64,000 nucleotides of DNA from Owenweeksia sp048267305 (lineage in GTDB: Bacteria; Bacteroidota; Bacteroidia; Flavobacteriales; Schleiferiaceae), in assembly GCA_048267305.1 (NCBI GenBank), contig JBLWXT010000016.1, forward strand, positions 1-64,000, given 5' to 3'. Under the pieces are notes generated by a model, which did no database searches, had not been told where the DNA came from, and was given only the letters and a program-made list of their open reading frames with translations. This document shows, one piece after another, positions 49,606-57,906 of the stretch. Made by a program: the position numbers and the translations under genes. Each line of letters opens with the position of its first letter. The first letter of the stretch is position 1.

Positions 49606-50382
49606 ATGTCTATCGAAAAACAAAATATTTTGCAAAAAGAATTACTAGAATATACCCTACGCCTTGGCGATAATGCCCTTATTTTAGGACAGCGTTTGGC
49701 CGAATGGTGTGGACATGGCCCCATATTGGAGCAGGATATTGCTCTTTCCAATATTTCTCTCGATCATCTTGGGCAAGCGCGTATGCTAATGCAATATGCA
49801 GCAGAGTTGAAAGGTGATGATTATACGGAAGACAAAATGGCCTTTTTCAGGGATATTATGGAGTATAAAAATCTCCTTATCCTGGAGCTTGAAAATGGTG
49901 ACTGGGGAAAGACGCTTGCGCGCCAGTTTTTGTTTGACACCTTTAATTACTTCCAGTATACCGAGTTGTTGAAGAGTAAGGATGACCATATTCGCGCTGT
50001 AGCGCAAAAGGCCATTAAGGAGATAACTTACCACGCCCAGTGGAGTGCCGAGTGGATTATCCGTCTGGGAGATGGAACTGAGGAAAGCCATAACCGCATT
50101 CAGAATTCAATAAATGAACTTTGGGAGTGGACCGGTGAAATGTTTGAAATGGATGCCGTGGATCAGAAAATGATTGAGGTTGGAATCGGTGTTGACCTTG
50201 AACCAATAAAAGCTGCATGGCACGATAAAGTAGCCGAAATTTTGGAAATAGCAACCCTTTCAAAACCCGAAACCGGATGGATGCAAACCGGGGGTAAAAA
50301 AGGTGAGCATACCGAATATCTTGGTTTTGTTTTAGCCGAAATGCAGCACTTGCCAAGAATGTACCCCGAGGCCAAATGGTAG
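49606..50382 (+). CDS. paaC: 1,2-phenylacetyl-CoA epoxidase structural subunit C
   Basis: 258 aa. Ferritin-like fold without full iron ligands: YTLRLGDNALILGQRLAEWCGHGP, ISLDHLGQARMLMQYA, KEITYHAQWSAEWIIRLGDG. It pairs with PaaA. The gene lies 94 bases after paaB; the start codon is embedded in a repeat-like segment (GTCATCCTGAGTGA ... GAAGGATGTC, 49552-49609). Confidence 0.95.
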   Translation: MSIEKQNILQKELLEYTLRLGDNALILGQRLAEWCGHGPILEQDIALSNISLDHLGQARMLMQYAAELKGDDYTEDKMAFFRDIMEYKNLLILELENGDWGKTLARQFLFDTFNYFQYTELLKSKDDHIRAVAQKAIKEITYHAQWSAEWIIRLGDGTEESHNRIQNSINELWEWTGEMFEMDAVDQKMIEVGIGVDLEPIKAAWHDKVAEILEIATLSKPETGWMQTGGKKGEHTEYLGFVLAEMQHLPRMYPEAKW

Positions 50383-50418
50383 TTTAGCCAATTGTTGAGA
50401 GGGGCTAAATTATCCGGA

Positions 50419-51174
50419 ATGTCAAAGAAGTACCTCGTTAAATTTTTTGCAATAGGCCTGTTTGCCTTCGCCCTGGCGGGGTGCAAGGCTTACACCAGTT
50501 ATGATAAAGCCTTGCGGGAGGCTGAAGGTGTGGAAAAGCTGGTGCTGAGCAGGCAGAGAATCGGAGTGCTGCCCGACAACATCGCAAGGCTGGCAAATCT
50601 TAAGGAACTTCGGCTTTTTAAATCAAATTTATCCGAGCTTCCTGCTACCATTGGAGATTTGGATAAACTGGAGGAGCTGGTTTTAAGTAACAATAAACTG
50701 AAGGAGCTCCCGCCTGAAATAGGTAAGCTAAAGAACCTGAAACGGCTATCGCTGCATCACAATCAACTTACCCACCTACCAAGCGAGATTGGGAACCTTG
50801 AGAGCCTGGAAATATTGAACCTTAGTTTTAATCAGCTGGACTCTATTCCACAGGAAATTATTCAGCTCAAAAATCTTAAGTACTTATATCTCAATCAGAA
50901 TCAACTAACAAAGCTTCCTTTTGGATTGGAGTATATGAAAGATCTTCAGCTCGTCAATCTGGAGCGCAACTATTTAAATGAACTACCCGAATCACTGGGG
51001 CACTTGCCCAATCTGTTGGTGTTGAATGTAGCTTATGCCGGTAACGGTCTTGAGGTTCCTGCAGAGTTGTGTAAATCGCTTACGCTGGAAGAGCTGATTG
51101 TAAACAACAGTGTGATTATCCCGGGCTGTTTTGCTGTGCCGGGAAACAGGCAGTTGCAGGTGATTTTGAAGTGA
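50419..51174 (+). CDS. Leucine-rich repeat lipoprotein inserted in the paa operon
   Basis: 251 aa from ATG at 50419. Lipoprotein signal MSKKYLVKFFAIGLFAFALA then GC (lipobox LAGC). About eight bacterial-type LRRs follow, 23 residues each, of the form LPxxIGxLxxLExLxLSxNxL (for example LPPEIGKLKNLKRLSLHHNQ, LPSEIGNLESLEILNLSFNQ). It is not part of any known phenylacetate pathway but lies between paaC and paaD with short gaps (36 and 34 bases), so it is probably cotranscribed. Likely a surface or periplasmic binding protein. Confidence 0.85.
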   Translation: MSKKYLVKFFAIGLFAFALAGCKAYTSYDKALREAEGVEKLVLSRQRIGVLPDNIARLANLKELRLFKSNLSELPATIGDLDKLEELVLSNNKLKELPPEIGKLKNLKRLSLHHNQLTHLPSEIGNLESLEILNLSFNQLDSIPQEIIQLKNLKYLYLNQNQLTKLPFGLEYMKDLQLVNLERNYLNELPESLGHLPNLLVLNVAYAGNGLEVPAELCKSLTLEELIVNNSVIIPGCFAVPGNRQLQVILK

Positions 51175-51208
51175 ACATTTTGTACCTTAATGGTTCTTAA
51201 TAATTGAG

Positions 51209-51697
51209 ATGACAATAACAGAAAATCAAATATGGCAGTGGTTACAGGATGTTTCCGATCCTGAAATTCCAGTGCTTTCAGTTGTGGATTTAGGAGTGGT
51301 GCGCCATGTGGATTTAAGCAGCGATCATCCTATCATAAAAATTACCCCAACCTATAGTGGCTGCCCGGCCATGCACGAGATTGAGGAAAACATTAAGAAA
51401 AAACTGAAGGAAGAAGGGCTTGAAACGGCTGAAGTACAGACTATACTTTCTCCACCATGGACTACCGATTGGATGACTGAACGTGGAAAACAAAAGTTAC
51501 GTGAATTTGGCATTGCCCCACCCGAGGGTAGCTCAGCCGATAAGTCGGTTTTGTTTGGAAAAGCCAAAACCGTAAAGTGCCCGCATTGCGGATCTACCAA
51601 CACCACTATGGTAAGCCAGTTTGGCTCTACAGCCTGTAAATCGCTTTATAAGTGCAGCGATTGTCTGGAACCATTCGATTACTTTAAGTGTATTTAA
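51209..51697 (+). CDS. paaD: Phenylacetate-CoA oxygenase assembly protein PaaD
   Basis: 162 aa. N-terminal MIP18/DUF59 domain (WLQDVSDPEIPVLSVVDLGV, then ITPTYSGCPAMHEIEENI) and a C-terminal zinc-ribbon with CPHCGS and CSDC, which is the PaaD (PaaJ in some naming) layout. It is needed for maturation of the PaaABCE epoxidase, probably iron-sulfur delivery. The stop codon shares the TTAA palindrome at 51694-51697 with the stop of the convergent gene. Confidence 0.94.
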   Translation: MTITENQIWQWLQDVSDPEIPVLSVVDLGVVRHVDLSSDHPIIKITPTYSGCPAMHEIEENIKKKLKEEGLETAEVQTILSPPWTTDWMTERGKQKLREFGIAPPEGSSADKSVLFGKAKTVKCPHCGSTNTTMVSQFGSTACKSLYKCSDCLEPFDYFKCI

Positions 51698-52401
51698 TCT
51701 TCCTTACAACGAATACAATAGGACAGCCTAAGCCCGAAGGTTAGCCCACTGCCATTGTAGGTGCTGAATTCCATTTTCTGATCCTGCTCATTCAACACAT
51801 GCATTTCCACCGCTGGGCTCAGGCCTTGCTGGTATTCAATAAATACACCCGCAAGCCAGGCCTTGGCTATGTTTGCCCTCAACTCTACAGAAGGATCAAC
51901 GGTCACAAAAAAAGGCTTGGCATCATACCGCATCCCATAGTAGTCCACGGTATGGGCATAATCCACATTCAGGTTTCCCGAAAGGTGAAGTTTGGGAACT
52001 AAAGAAAGCTTTGGGCTCAAGGCAAGGTTATAGAAAATACCAGGTTTCAAAAACAAAAAAGACATTTCGTAACCCTCTATCCTCCAACCGTTGGAAATGG
52101 TGGAAACCTCAGGTCCATAAGCGGTTCTAAGTGTCTGAAATCCGGTTTCTACGCTTAACCCGAATTTAGGGTTGGCCTTAGAACCCAATTGGGCGCTAAG
52201 GCTGAAATAGTTTAATGGCCCACTCAGCAGGGGCATGGCGAGGGCTTTTTGCCCCGCCACTACATTTGACTGAGAACTAAAATTACTACCAATACCTGTA
52301 GAGAATCCAAGGTTTAGGCTTCCTGGAGTTTTGGTCGTGGATCTTTGGCACAAGGCAACCTGACACAAAAAAAGAAGGGCGATTAGTATGGCTTTTTTCA
52401 T
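51694..52401 (-). CDS. Outer-membrane beta-barrel protein
   Basis: 235 aa. Signal peptide MKKAILIALLFLCQVALCQ. Alternating amphipathic strands (LNLGFSTGIGSNFS, YFSLSAQLGSKANPKFGLSV, LTFGLRLSYCI) suit an 8-stranded outer-membrane barrel. Ends in RCKED rather than the usual aromatic residue. It is convergent with paaD and not part of the pathway. Specific function unknown. Confidence 0.65.
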   Translation of the reverse strand: MKKAILIALLFLCQVALCQRSTTKTPGSLNLGFSTGIGSNFSSQSNVVAGQKALAMPLLSGPLNYFSLSAQLGSKANPKFGLSVETGFQTLRTAYGPEVSTISNGWRIEGYEMSFLFLKPGIFYNLALSPKLSLVPKLHLSGNLNVDYAHTVDYYGMRYDAKPFFVTVDPSVELRANIAKAWLAGVFIEYQQGLSPAVEMHVLNEQDQKMEFSTYNGSGLTFGLRLSYCIRCKED

Positions 52402-52471
52402 AATTATGCTTTTAAGGGTTGGGTAACGTAAATGTAACTAAATGGCTATTATTGTATAGATATATCTTACA

Positions 52472-53746
52472 ATGAAGTCAGCCATTTTTACCGTTCTAAT
52501 CTGTTTATCTTTTGGTGCAATAGCCCAAACCGAAACCATCAGACTTAAAACTGAATTAAAAGCGGGGCAGATGGGGTATACATGGGAGCTTCCCTTGGTA
52601 ATGTTTAGTAACCTAAGTGATCAGAACTCATGGAAAAAAACAGAGTTCGAGATTAAGGGCTTTCCTGAAGATGGAAAGGTTTGGTATAGAAAAAGTATCT
52701 GGTTTCAGACGTATCAGTGGGCTTATCAAAATTATAAATTGGGAAGATTGGATTCTGCCCGGTTTGCTGGATTAATGGCGAGTTGGAAATTTGATACACT
52801 GGCGGGAGAGTATACGGCACGAGAAATTGCGAGTACCACAACTATGTTATTCCGGAAAAACAAAAATGGACAAATTGAATATTACGTGGATACAGATGCC
52901 GATCGGGATTTTTCGGATGAGGTACTCTATACTGCCTTTCCCAAATTAATGTATAATCAAATAGATTCTGCTTTGCCTTATGCCCCTGTTATCGACTATG
53001 AGTTGTTTTTAGATGGAAAAGTGGAAAGAAGTAGTGTTCCATTCATTGTGGAAGAGTACGGGGATTACCTTACCTATACGATACCTGTGTATGCCGAGGC
53101 TGTATTGGGCAAGGATACTTTGATCATCAATACTCCAAAACCAAATTTTCGAAGGATCATGCTCAGCGAAAAGGCAGATCTGAACTCAGCTTCCATAAGG
53201 AATGATGGTGCAAAAAATGAGGAAGGAGAAAGAGTAAATTATTCTGGGCAATGGTACACCATTGATCATTTTGACAGAGCCACCATGGAGTTGGTGCTGG
53301 AAGTGGTGGATGCCACCAAGGATACCATTAGTGCGACTAAAGGGTTTTACGCCCCTGACTTCTCCTTTAATGAAATGATTTCAGAACAGAAAATGAGCCT
53401 GAGTGACCTTAAGGGGAAGTATGTATTGCTGGACTTTTGGGGTACGTGGTGCAAGCCTTGTATCGCAGGGATACCAGATTTGGTATCTCTTAAAGAAGAG
53501 CTTAAAAATCAACCTTTTGAAATATTGTCGATTGCTTGTTCTTCTCAAATGGAAGGTTTTGAAGCCTTGAGGGCCAAACATGGTTTGGACTGGCTGCACA
53601 TGTGGCATCCAAGAGATGAAAGTGTCGTTTCGGATTACAATGTTGACAGCTATCCTAGTATGTTTTTGATAGATCCGAAAGGCAAAATTGTTGGTTATAA
53701 CCTTTCGATGGAGGAGATAAAAGGAATTGTAAAAAACCAGAATTGA
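52472..53746 (+). CDS. TlpA-like thioredoxin domain protein, secreted
   Basis: 424 aa. Signal peptide MKSAIFTVLICLSFGAIAQ; ~260 residues of beta-rich N-terminal domain; then a TlpA/ResA-like thioredoxin domain with the active site WGTWCKPC (Cys327 and Cys330) and the cis-proline region DSYPSMFLIDPKG. Probably a periplasmic disulfide reductase. Situated between the paaD and paaG segments without evident pathway link. Confidence 0.85.
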   Translation: MKSAIFTVLICLSFGAIAQTETIRLKTELKAGQMGYTWELPLVMFSNLSDQNSWKKTEFEIKGFPEDGKVWYRKSIWFQTYQWAYQNYKLGRLDSARFAGLMASWKFDTLAGEYTAREIASTTTMLFRKNKNGQIEYYVDTDADRDFSDEVLYTAFPKLMYNQIDSALPYAPVIDYELFLDGKVERSSVPFIVEEYGDYLTYTIPVYAEAVLGKDTLIINTPKPNFRRIMLSEKADLNSASIRNDGAKNEEGERVNYSGQWYTIDHFDRATMELVLEVVDATKDTISATKGFYAPDFSFNEMISEQKMSLSDLKGKYVLLDFWGTWCKPCIAGIPDLVSLKEELKNQPFEILSIACSSQMEGFEALRAKHGLDWLHMWHPRDESVVSDYNVDSYPSMFLIDPKGKIVGYNLSMEEIKGIVKNQN

Positions 53747-53753
53747 GTTTACC

Positions 53754-53785
53754 TTTTGCGTTCTTTGCGCCTTAGCGTGAAATTT
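53754..53785. repeat. Dispersed intergenic repeat (GCGCCTTAGCGTGAAA)
   Basis: A copy of the GCAAAGTCG/GCGTGAAA family also seen at 27525-27703, between the TlpA-like gene and paaG. Confidence 0.65.
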
Positions 53786-53815
53786 TTCTGGATAATACTT
53801 CAAAACCAAAAACGC

Positions 53816-54595
53816 ATGTCAGAATTCATTACAACGGAGCAACACGATAAAGTCTTAAAAATAACCCTCAATCGCCCGGATAAATACAACAGCTTTGTTC
53901 GCGAAATGGCGCTGGCCCTGCAAGAGGTGCTGCGAAAAGCCGATTCAAACAAAAGCGTTCGCTGTGTGTACCTTACGGGAAACGGAAAGGCCTTTTGTGC
54001 CGGACAGGACTTAGCCGAAGCCACAGACCCAGAGGGGCCCGAGCTTACCAAAATTGTAACCGAGCACTATAACCCCATTGTAGAGGCTATTCGCAATATA
54101 GATTTACCAGTAGTAGCCGCTGTAAACGGTGTAGCTGCTGGTGCGGGTGCCAACATTGCCTTGGCAGCAGATGTATGCGTGGCAACGGAATCCGCCAGTT
54201 TTATTCAGGCATTTTCTAAAATCGGGTTAATACCAGATAGTGGCGGCACCTTTACCTTACCTCGCTTAATAGGTTTTCAAAAGGCTTCTGCCCTCATGAT
54301 GATGGGCGATAAAGTCTCAGCCACCGATGCCGAGCGCATGGGAATGATTTACAAGGTTTTTAGTGATGATACCTTTGCGGAGGAGTCGATGAAAATTGCT
54401 CAAACCTTAAGCAACATGCCCACCAAGGCTTTGGTTGCCACCAAGAAATTGTTGAACGCCTCTTCTCTAAACAACCTGGAGGATCAACTGGATCTTGAAG
54501 ATAAATACCAAACCGAGTGTGGCCAAAGCTATGATTACGCTGAGGGCACAAAGGCATTTTTAGAAAAAAGAAGACCGGAATTTAAAGGGGAGTGA
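53816..54595 (+). CDS. paaG: Enoyl-CoA hydratase/isomerase, ring epoxide isomerase PaaG
   Basis: 259 aa from ATG at 53816; the frame extends upstream through a dispersed repeat and is not coding there. Crotonase features: NRPDKYNSF, the CoA-binding GKAFCAGQDLAEATDP, the oxyanion hole in NGVAAGAGANIALAADV, and SKIGLIPDSGGTFTLPRLIG with the catalytic Asp. PaaG isomerises ring-1,2-epoxyphenylacetyl-CoA to the oxepin. Assignment rests on family motifs and paa context. Confidence 0.88.
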   Translation: MSEFITTEQHDKVLKITLNRPDKYNSFVREMALALQEVLRKADSNKSVRCVYLTGNGKAFCAGQDLAEATDPEGPELTKIVTEHYNPIVEAIRNIDLPVVAAVNGVAAGAGANIALAADVCVATESASFIQAFSKIGLIPDSGGTFTLPRLIGFQKASALMMMGDKVSATDAERMGMIYKVFSDDTFAEESMKIAQTLSNMPTKALVATKKLLNASSLNNLEDQLDLEDKYQTECGQSYDYAEGTKAFLEKRRPEFKGE

Positions 54596-54596
54596 G

Positions 54597-55123
54597 TTGG
54601 TTAATTGGTAGAGTGGTTAATTTGTGGATTAGTGACTTGGAATATATTTTCTGGTTTTTCACAACCTAACGACTCCTGTGAGTAATAAGTCAACAATTTT
54701 ACCATTTAAGAAATCAACTAAGAGATGCAAAGTTTTAGGGACTTAAACTGTTGGAAAAAAGCGCGTGAGTTTAGGAACGACATTTTTGACCTAACAAAAA
54801 CATTTCCCTCTGAGGAGAAATTCAGGCTTACGGATCAAATAATTAGAAGTTCAAGAGGAATTGGTAACGCCATAGCTGAAGGTCACGGTCGGTATCACTA
54901 TCAAGAGAATATTCAATATTGCAGAATTGGAAGAGGTTCACTGGAAGAATCACTGGATCATCTTATCACTGCTAATGACTGCAATTACATAAGTAACGAA
55001 GAGTTTAATAATTATGAGATTCAACAAGTCTCTACTGGCTTTATTGAATGGGTATATCGCCTATCTTAAAAAGCGCAAGGGTGGTGAAACCAATTAACCA
55101 ATCCTCATATTAACAAATTAACC
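54597..55123. mobile_element. Four-helix-bundle ORF unit with inverted-repeat ends
   Basis: TTGGTTAATTGGT (54597-54609) recurs as its exact reverse complement at 55089-55101, and GGTTAATTTGT (54615-54625) recurs inverted at 55113-55123. Between them lies a single S23-type ORF. The unit separates paaG from paaH without disrupting either, consistent with insertion of a small non-autonomous element. Its mobility is inferred. Confidence 0.55.
54725..55069 (+). CDS. Four-helix-bundle protein (S23 / 23S rRNA intervening sequence type)
   Basis: 114 aa: SFRDLNCWKKAREFRNDIFD, PSEEKFRLTDQIIRSSRGIGNAIAEGHGRY, GSLEESLDHLITANDCNYIS are the family hallmarks. Related proteins lie in intervening sequences of 23S rRNA genes and in diversity-generating retroelements (Avd), and are common in Bacteroidota with no agreed function. 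Here no rRNA gene or retroelement is near. Confidence 0.9.
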   Translation: MQSFRDLNCWKKAREFRNDIFDLTKTFPSEEKFRLTDQIIRSSRGIGNAIAEGHGRYHYQENIQYCRIGRGSLEESLDHLITANDCNYISNEEFNNYEIQQVSTGFIEWVYRLS

Positions 55124-55127
55124 AAAA

Positions 55128-56282
55128 ATGAAAATAGCAATAATAGGAGCAGGCGCCATGGGCGCAGGAATAGCACAGGTGGCTGCGCAAAAAGGCCATC
55201 ACGTTTACCTTACTGATAAGTTTGACCATGCACTTGAGAAGGCAAAAGCCGGCCATGAAAAGATTTTAGCGCGATTAGTTGAAAAAGGTATTCTGAAGTA
55301 CGGAACGGACAAAGAGATTATTGGTCGTATTTCTTATACTTCTAATATGGCCGATCTAAAGGATGCCGGTTTAGTGATTGAAGCCGTAATCGAAAGCATT
55401 GCGGTTAAAAAGGCCATTTTTCAGGAGTTGGAAGGAATAGTTTCTGAGGATGCGATTCTGGCCTCCAACACTTCTTCCCTTTCTATTGCCAGCATTGGTT
55501 CATCAGTAAAAAAGGCCGATCGGGTAGTGGGAATCCACTTCTTCAACCCCGCACCACTTATGCCCCTGGTGGAGATTATTCCGGCAGTGTCCACTTCCGT
55601 GGAAACGACCAATAAGGCAAGAGCAATAATTGACAGCTGGGGAAAAGTAACTGTGCTGGCTAAGGACACTCCCGGGTTTATTGTAAATCGTGTTGCCCGC
55701 CCATTTTATGGAGAGGCTGTTCGTATGTATGAGGAAGGCTTTGCCGATCCGGCAACTATTGATTGGGCAATGACAGAGCTTGGAGGTTTCCGTATGGGCC
55801 CGTTTACCCTTATGGATTTTATCGGCCACGATATAAATAATGCCGTAACCGAAAGTGTGTTTGAGGCTTTTTACTACGACCCGCGCTACCGTCCCAATTT
55901 CACGCAAAAGCGTATGGTAGAAGCAGGTTGGCTGGGCCGCAAAACCGGTCGTGGATTTTACAATTATGCCGAAGGCGCTGAAAAGCCCGAGCCTACCAAA
56001 AATCAGGAGCTGGGTGAAAACATATTATGGCGAATTTTAGTAATGTTGATTAACGAAGCCGCAGATGCTCTTTATCTGAATATTGCCAACCGCAATGATA
56101 TTGACCTGGCCATGACCAAAGGCGTAAATTACCCCAAGGGATTGTTACAATGGGCCGATGAAAAGGGAATCCAGCATTGTGTGGATACCTTGGACCGACT
56201 CTATAACGAATACCATGAAGACCGTTACCGTTGTAGCCCTCTGTTGAGAAAAATGGCGAGGGAGAAGCAAACGTTCTATTAA
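55128..56282 (+). CDS. paaH: 3-hydroxyacyl-CoA dehydrogenase PaaH
   Basis: 384 aa. NAD-binding GAGAMGAGIAQVAAQKGH (7-24), then NTSSLSI, the catalytic histidine in VVGIHFFNPAPLMPLVE, and KDTPGFIVNRVARP. A second C-terminal 3HCDH segment (LGENILWRILVMLINEAADA) makes it longer than the 280-aa HBDH form, as in many PaaH proteins. It oxidises the 3-hydroxyadipyl-CoA intermediate. Last gene before a strong terminator; paaG precedes it across a repeat-bounded unit. Confidence 0.9.
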   Translation: MKIAIIGAGAMGAGIAQVAAQKGHHVYLTDKFDHALEKAKAGHEKILARLVEKGILKYGTDKEIIGRISYTSNMADLKDAGLVIEAVIESIAVKKAIFQELEGIVSEDAILASNTSSLSIASIGSSVKKADRVVGIHFFNPAPLMPLVEIIPAVSTSVETTNKARAIIDSWGKVTVLAKDTPGFIVNRVARPFYGEAVRMYEEGFADPATIDWAMTELGGFRMGPFTLMDFIGHDINNAVTESVFEAFYYDPRYRPNFTQKRMVEAGWLGRKTGRGFYNYAEGAEKPEPTKNQELGENILWRILVMLINEAADALYLNIANRNDIDLAMTKGVNYPKGLLQWADEKGIQHCVDTLDRLYNEYHEDRYRCSPLLRKMAREKQTFY

Positions 56283-56302
56283 GGAGTGATGATAATTAAG
56301 AA

Positions 56303-56337
56303 AAAAGGGATGAAACTGTTGGAGTTTCATCCCTTTT
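56303..56337. terminator. Bidirectional terminator between paaH and the T9SS LamG gene
   Basis: A perfect 15-bp stem: AAAAGGGATGAAACT (56303-56317) pairs with AGTTTCATCCCTTTT (56323-56337), 5-base loop. A/T runs on both sides suit termination in both directions between the convergent genes. Confidence 0.9.
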
Positions 56338-56357
56338 AAGTTTATAATATTTATAGA

Positions 56358-57749
56358 TTAACGCTCAACAACCAACCTATACGCACCTCTCTTGCCATCC
56401 ATTCTATAAAAATTTACCATGTAAACTCCTGCTGGGAGGTTTACTGCAATCTGCGTTTCAGGCTGTGGAGAAACGGGGATGGATGAAACGCGAACACCTG
56501 CGGCATTGATTATTTCAAGCTGTCCGCCATCAAAGTCTAATCCCTGAGAAAGGATGAACTTACCTTTAGTAGGATTGGGAAATACACTTAAAAATGGCAG
56601 TTGGTTTTCGGATAAACCTACCGTGCTATTGATGCAAGCGGAGGTATCAGAACATCCGTTTTGAGTAACCACCACGGCAAATTGTCCTTTGGTGATTGGT
56701 ATGTAAGTTCTTTGATTACCGTTAGGAAGGGCCTGTTTTGTGCCACAATTTATCCATTGGTAGGTAGCAGCTGTGGCGTTGGCTTGTAGTGTGGCACCAT
56801 TAGAAATTGCGGTTATTCCAGCTTCAACAGAATCTACAGTCAGTATCATTTTACTAATGGAATCACACCCCCCTGAAACGGGAATTTTTACCGAATAGGT
56901 GCCTGCTTTACTGTAATAGTTGGAGCCAAAACCAATACTGTCGCCTTTACAAATACTGGTTGCAAAACTTCCGGCCTGCACCACTCCGGGCACAAAGTTG
57001 GAGGATGTTCCGCTAAGTGCAAATCCATTTATAAATCCGTTGATATTTCCCTTGCTATCAACAAGCTTCGTAATACTGGTATTTACTCCGTTTGCTGTTC
57101 CCTGATCAAAGTTATAGTATAACTTAAGGTTGGCGCTTGAATTGTCGTGACCATAATTATACATACAGCTAATTTCGGATGCCGTTAGGGCTTTGTTCCA
57201 AAGGGCAACTTCATCCAGTTTACCTCCCAGGTAAAAGTCGTTGGGCAAAAAAGGAAGTTTACCGAGATACATAACTTCAGAAGTGGAGGAGATGCTGCCA
57301 CTGGCAGGAACAGATGCCGCTTGAGTTCCGTTGAGATAAGCTTTTAAGGACGTGCCATCATACGTCATTACCAAGTGTTGCCATGTATTAGTGGCGAAGC
57401 CCACAATTTTTGCATCATAATTTGTTCCTGTGCTATTTCTAAATCGCGCTTCAATTTCGGTGGCACTAAGCTGAAGGAGGTAAAAGTCGCAGGTAGCTTC
57501 ATTTCTGAAACCGGCAATACCATCAAAGTTGGGATAGGAGGGGCTGGTGTTTGTGGCATAAACCCAGCAGCTAAGGCTCATTCCGCTTGTTGAATTGGCA
57601 ATATGTACTGAAGCCCCCGGAATATTTACTACATCATTTACACCATCAAAATACAGGCTGTTGCCTGATTGGGAAAAGGCTACGGAAAAGGTGCTTAAAA
57701 GAAATAAGATGCCTGTAAAAAGGCGAAAGGGATAGGTGTTTTTTTTCAT
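56358..57749 (-). CDS. Secreted LamG-domain protein with T9SS sorting domain
   Basis: 463 aa. Signal peptide (PFRLFTGILFLLSTFSVAFSQ), a LamG/concanavalin-like domain at ~27-225 (GNSLYFDGVNDVVNIPG, GFATNTWQHLVMTYDGTSLKAYLNG, KLDEVALWNKALTASEI), an Ig-like stretch with paired Cys, and a C-terminal type A sorting domain from ~385 (FPNPTKGKFILS through LPAGVYMVNFYRMDG). A surface-exposed binding protein exported by T9SS. Confidence 0.9.
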   Translation of the reverse strand: MKKNTYPFRLFTGILFLLSTFSVAFSQSGNSLYFDGVNDVVNIPGASVHIANSTSGMSLSCWVYATNTSPSYPNFDGIAGFRNEATCDFYLLQLSATEIEARFRNSTGTNYDAKIVGFATNTWQHLVMTYDGTSLKAYLNGTQAASVPASGSISSTSEVMYLGKLPFLPNDFYLGGKLDEVALWNKALTASEISCMYNYGHDNSSANLKLYYNFDQGTANGVNTSITKLVDSKGNINGFINGFALSGTSSNFVPGVVQAGSFATSICKGDSIGFGSNYYSKAGTYSVKIPVSGGCDSISKMILTVDSVEAGITAISNGATLQANATAATYQWINCGTKQALPNGNQRTYIPITKGQFAVVVTQNGCSDTSACINSTVGLSENQLPFLSVFPNPTKGKFILSQGLDFDGGQLEIINAAGVRVSSIPVSPQPETQIAVNLPAGVYMVNFYRMDGKRGAYRLVVER

Positions 57750-57906
57750 GGTTGAGAGGTTGAATTATCAGACCAAGGTAGGAATTATGGGGCTTAAAAA
57801 ATTGTTGACTGATGGGGCGCTATTAAATTATTATGGTCAAACATCCCTTGATTTCTTTAAGAGCGTTAATTTTAGCCATATAAAAATTTTCAACAATCAG
57901 CTGGAT

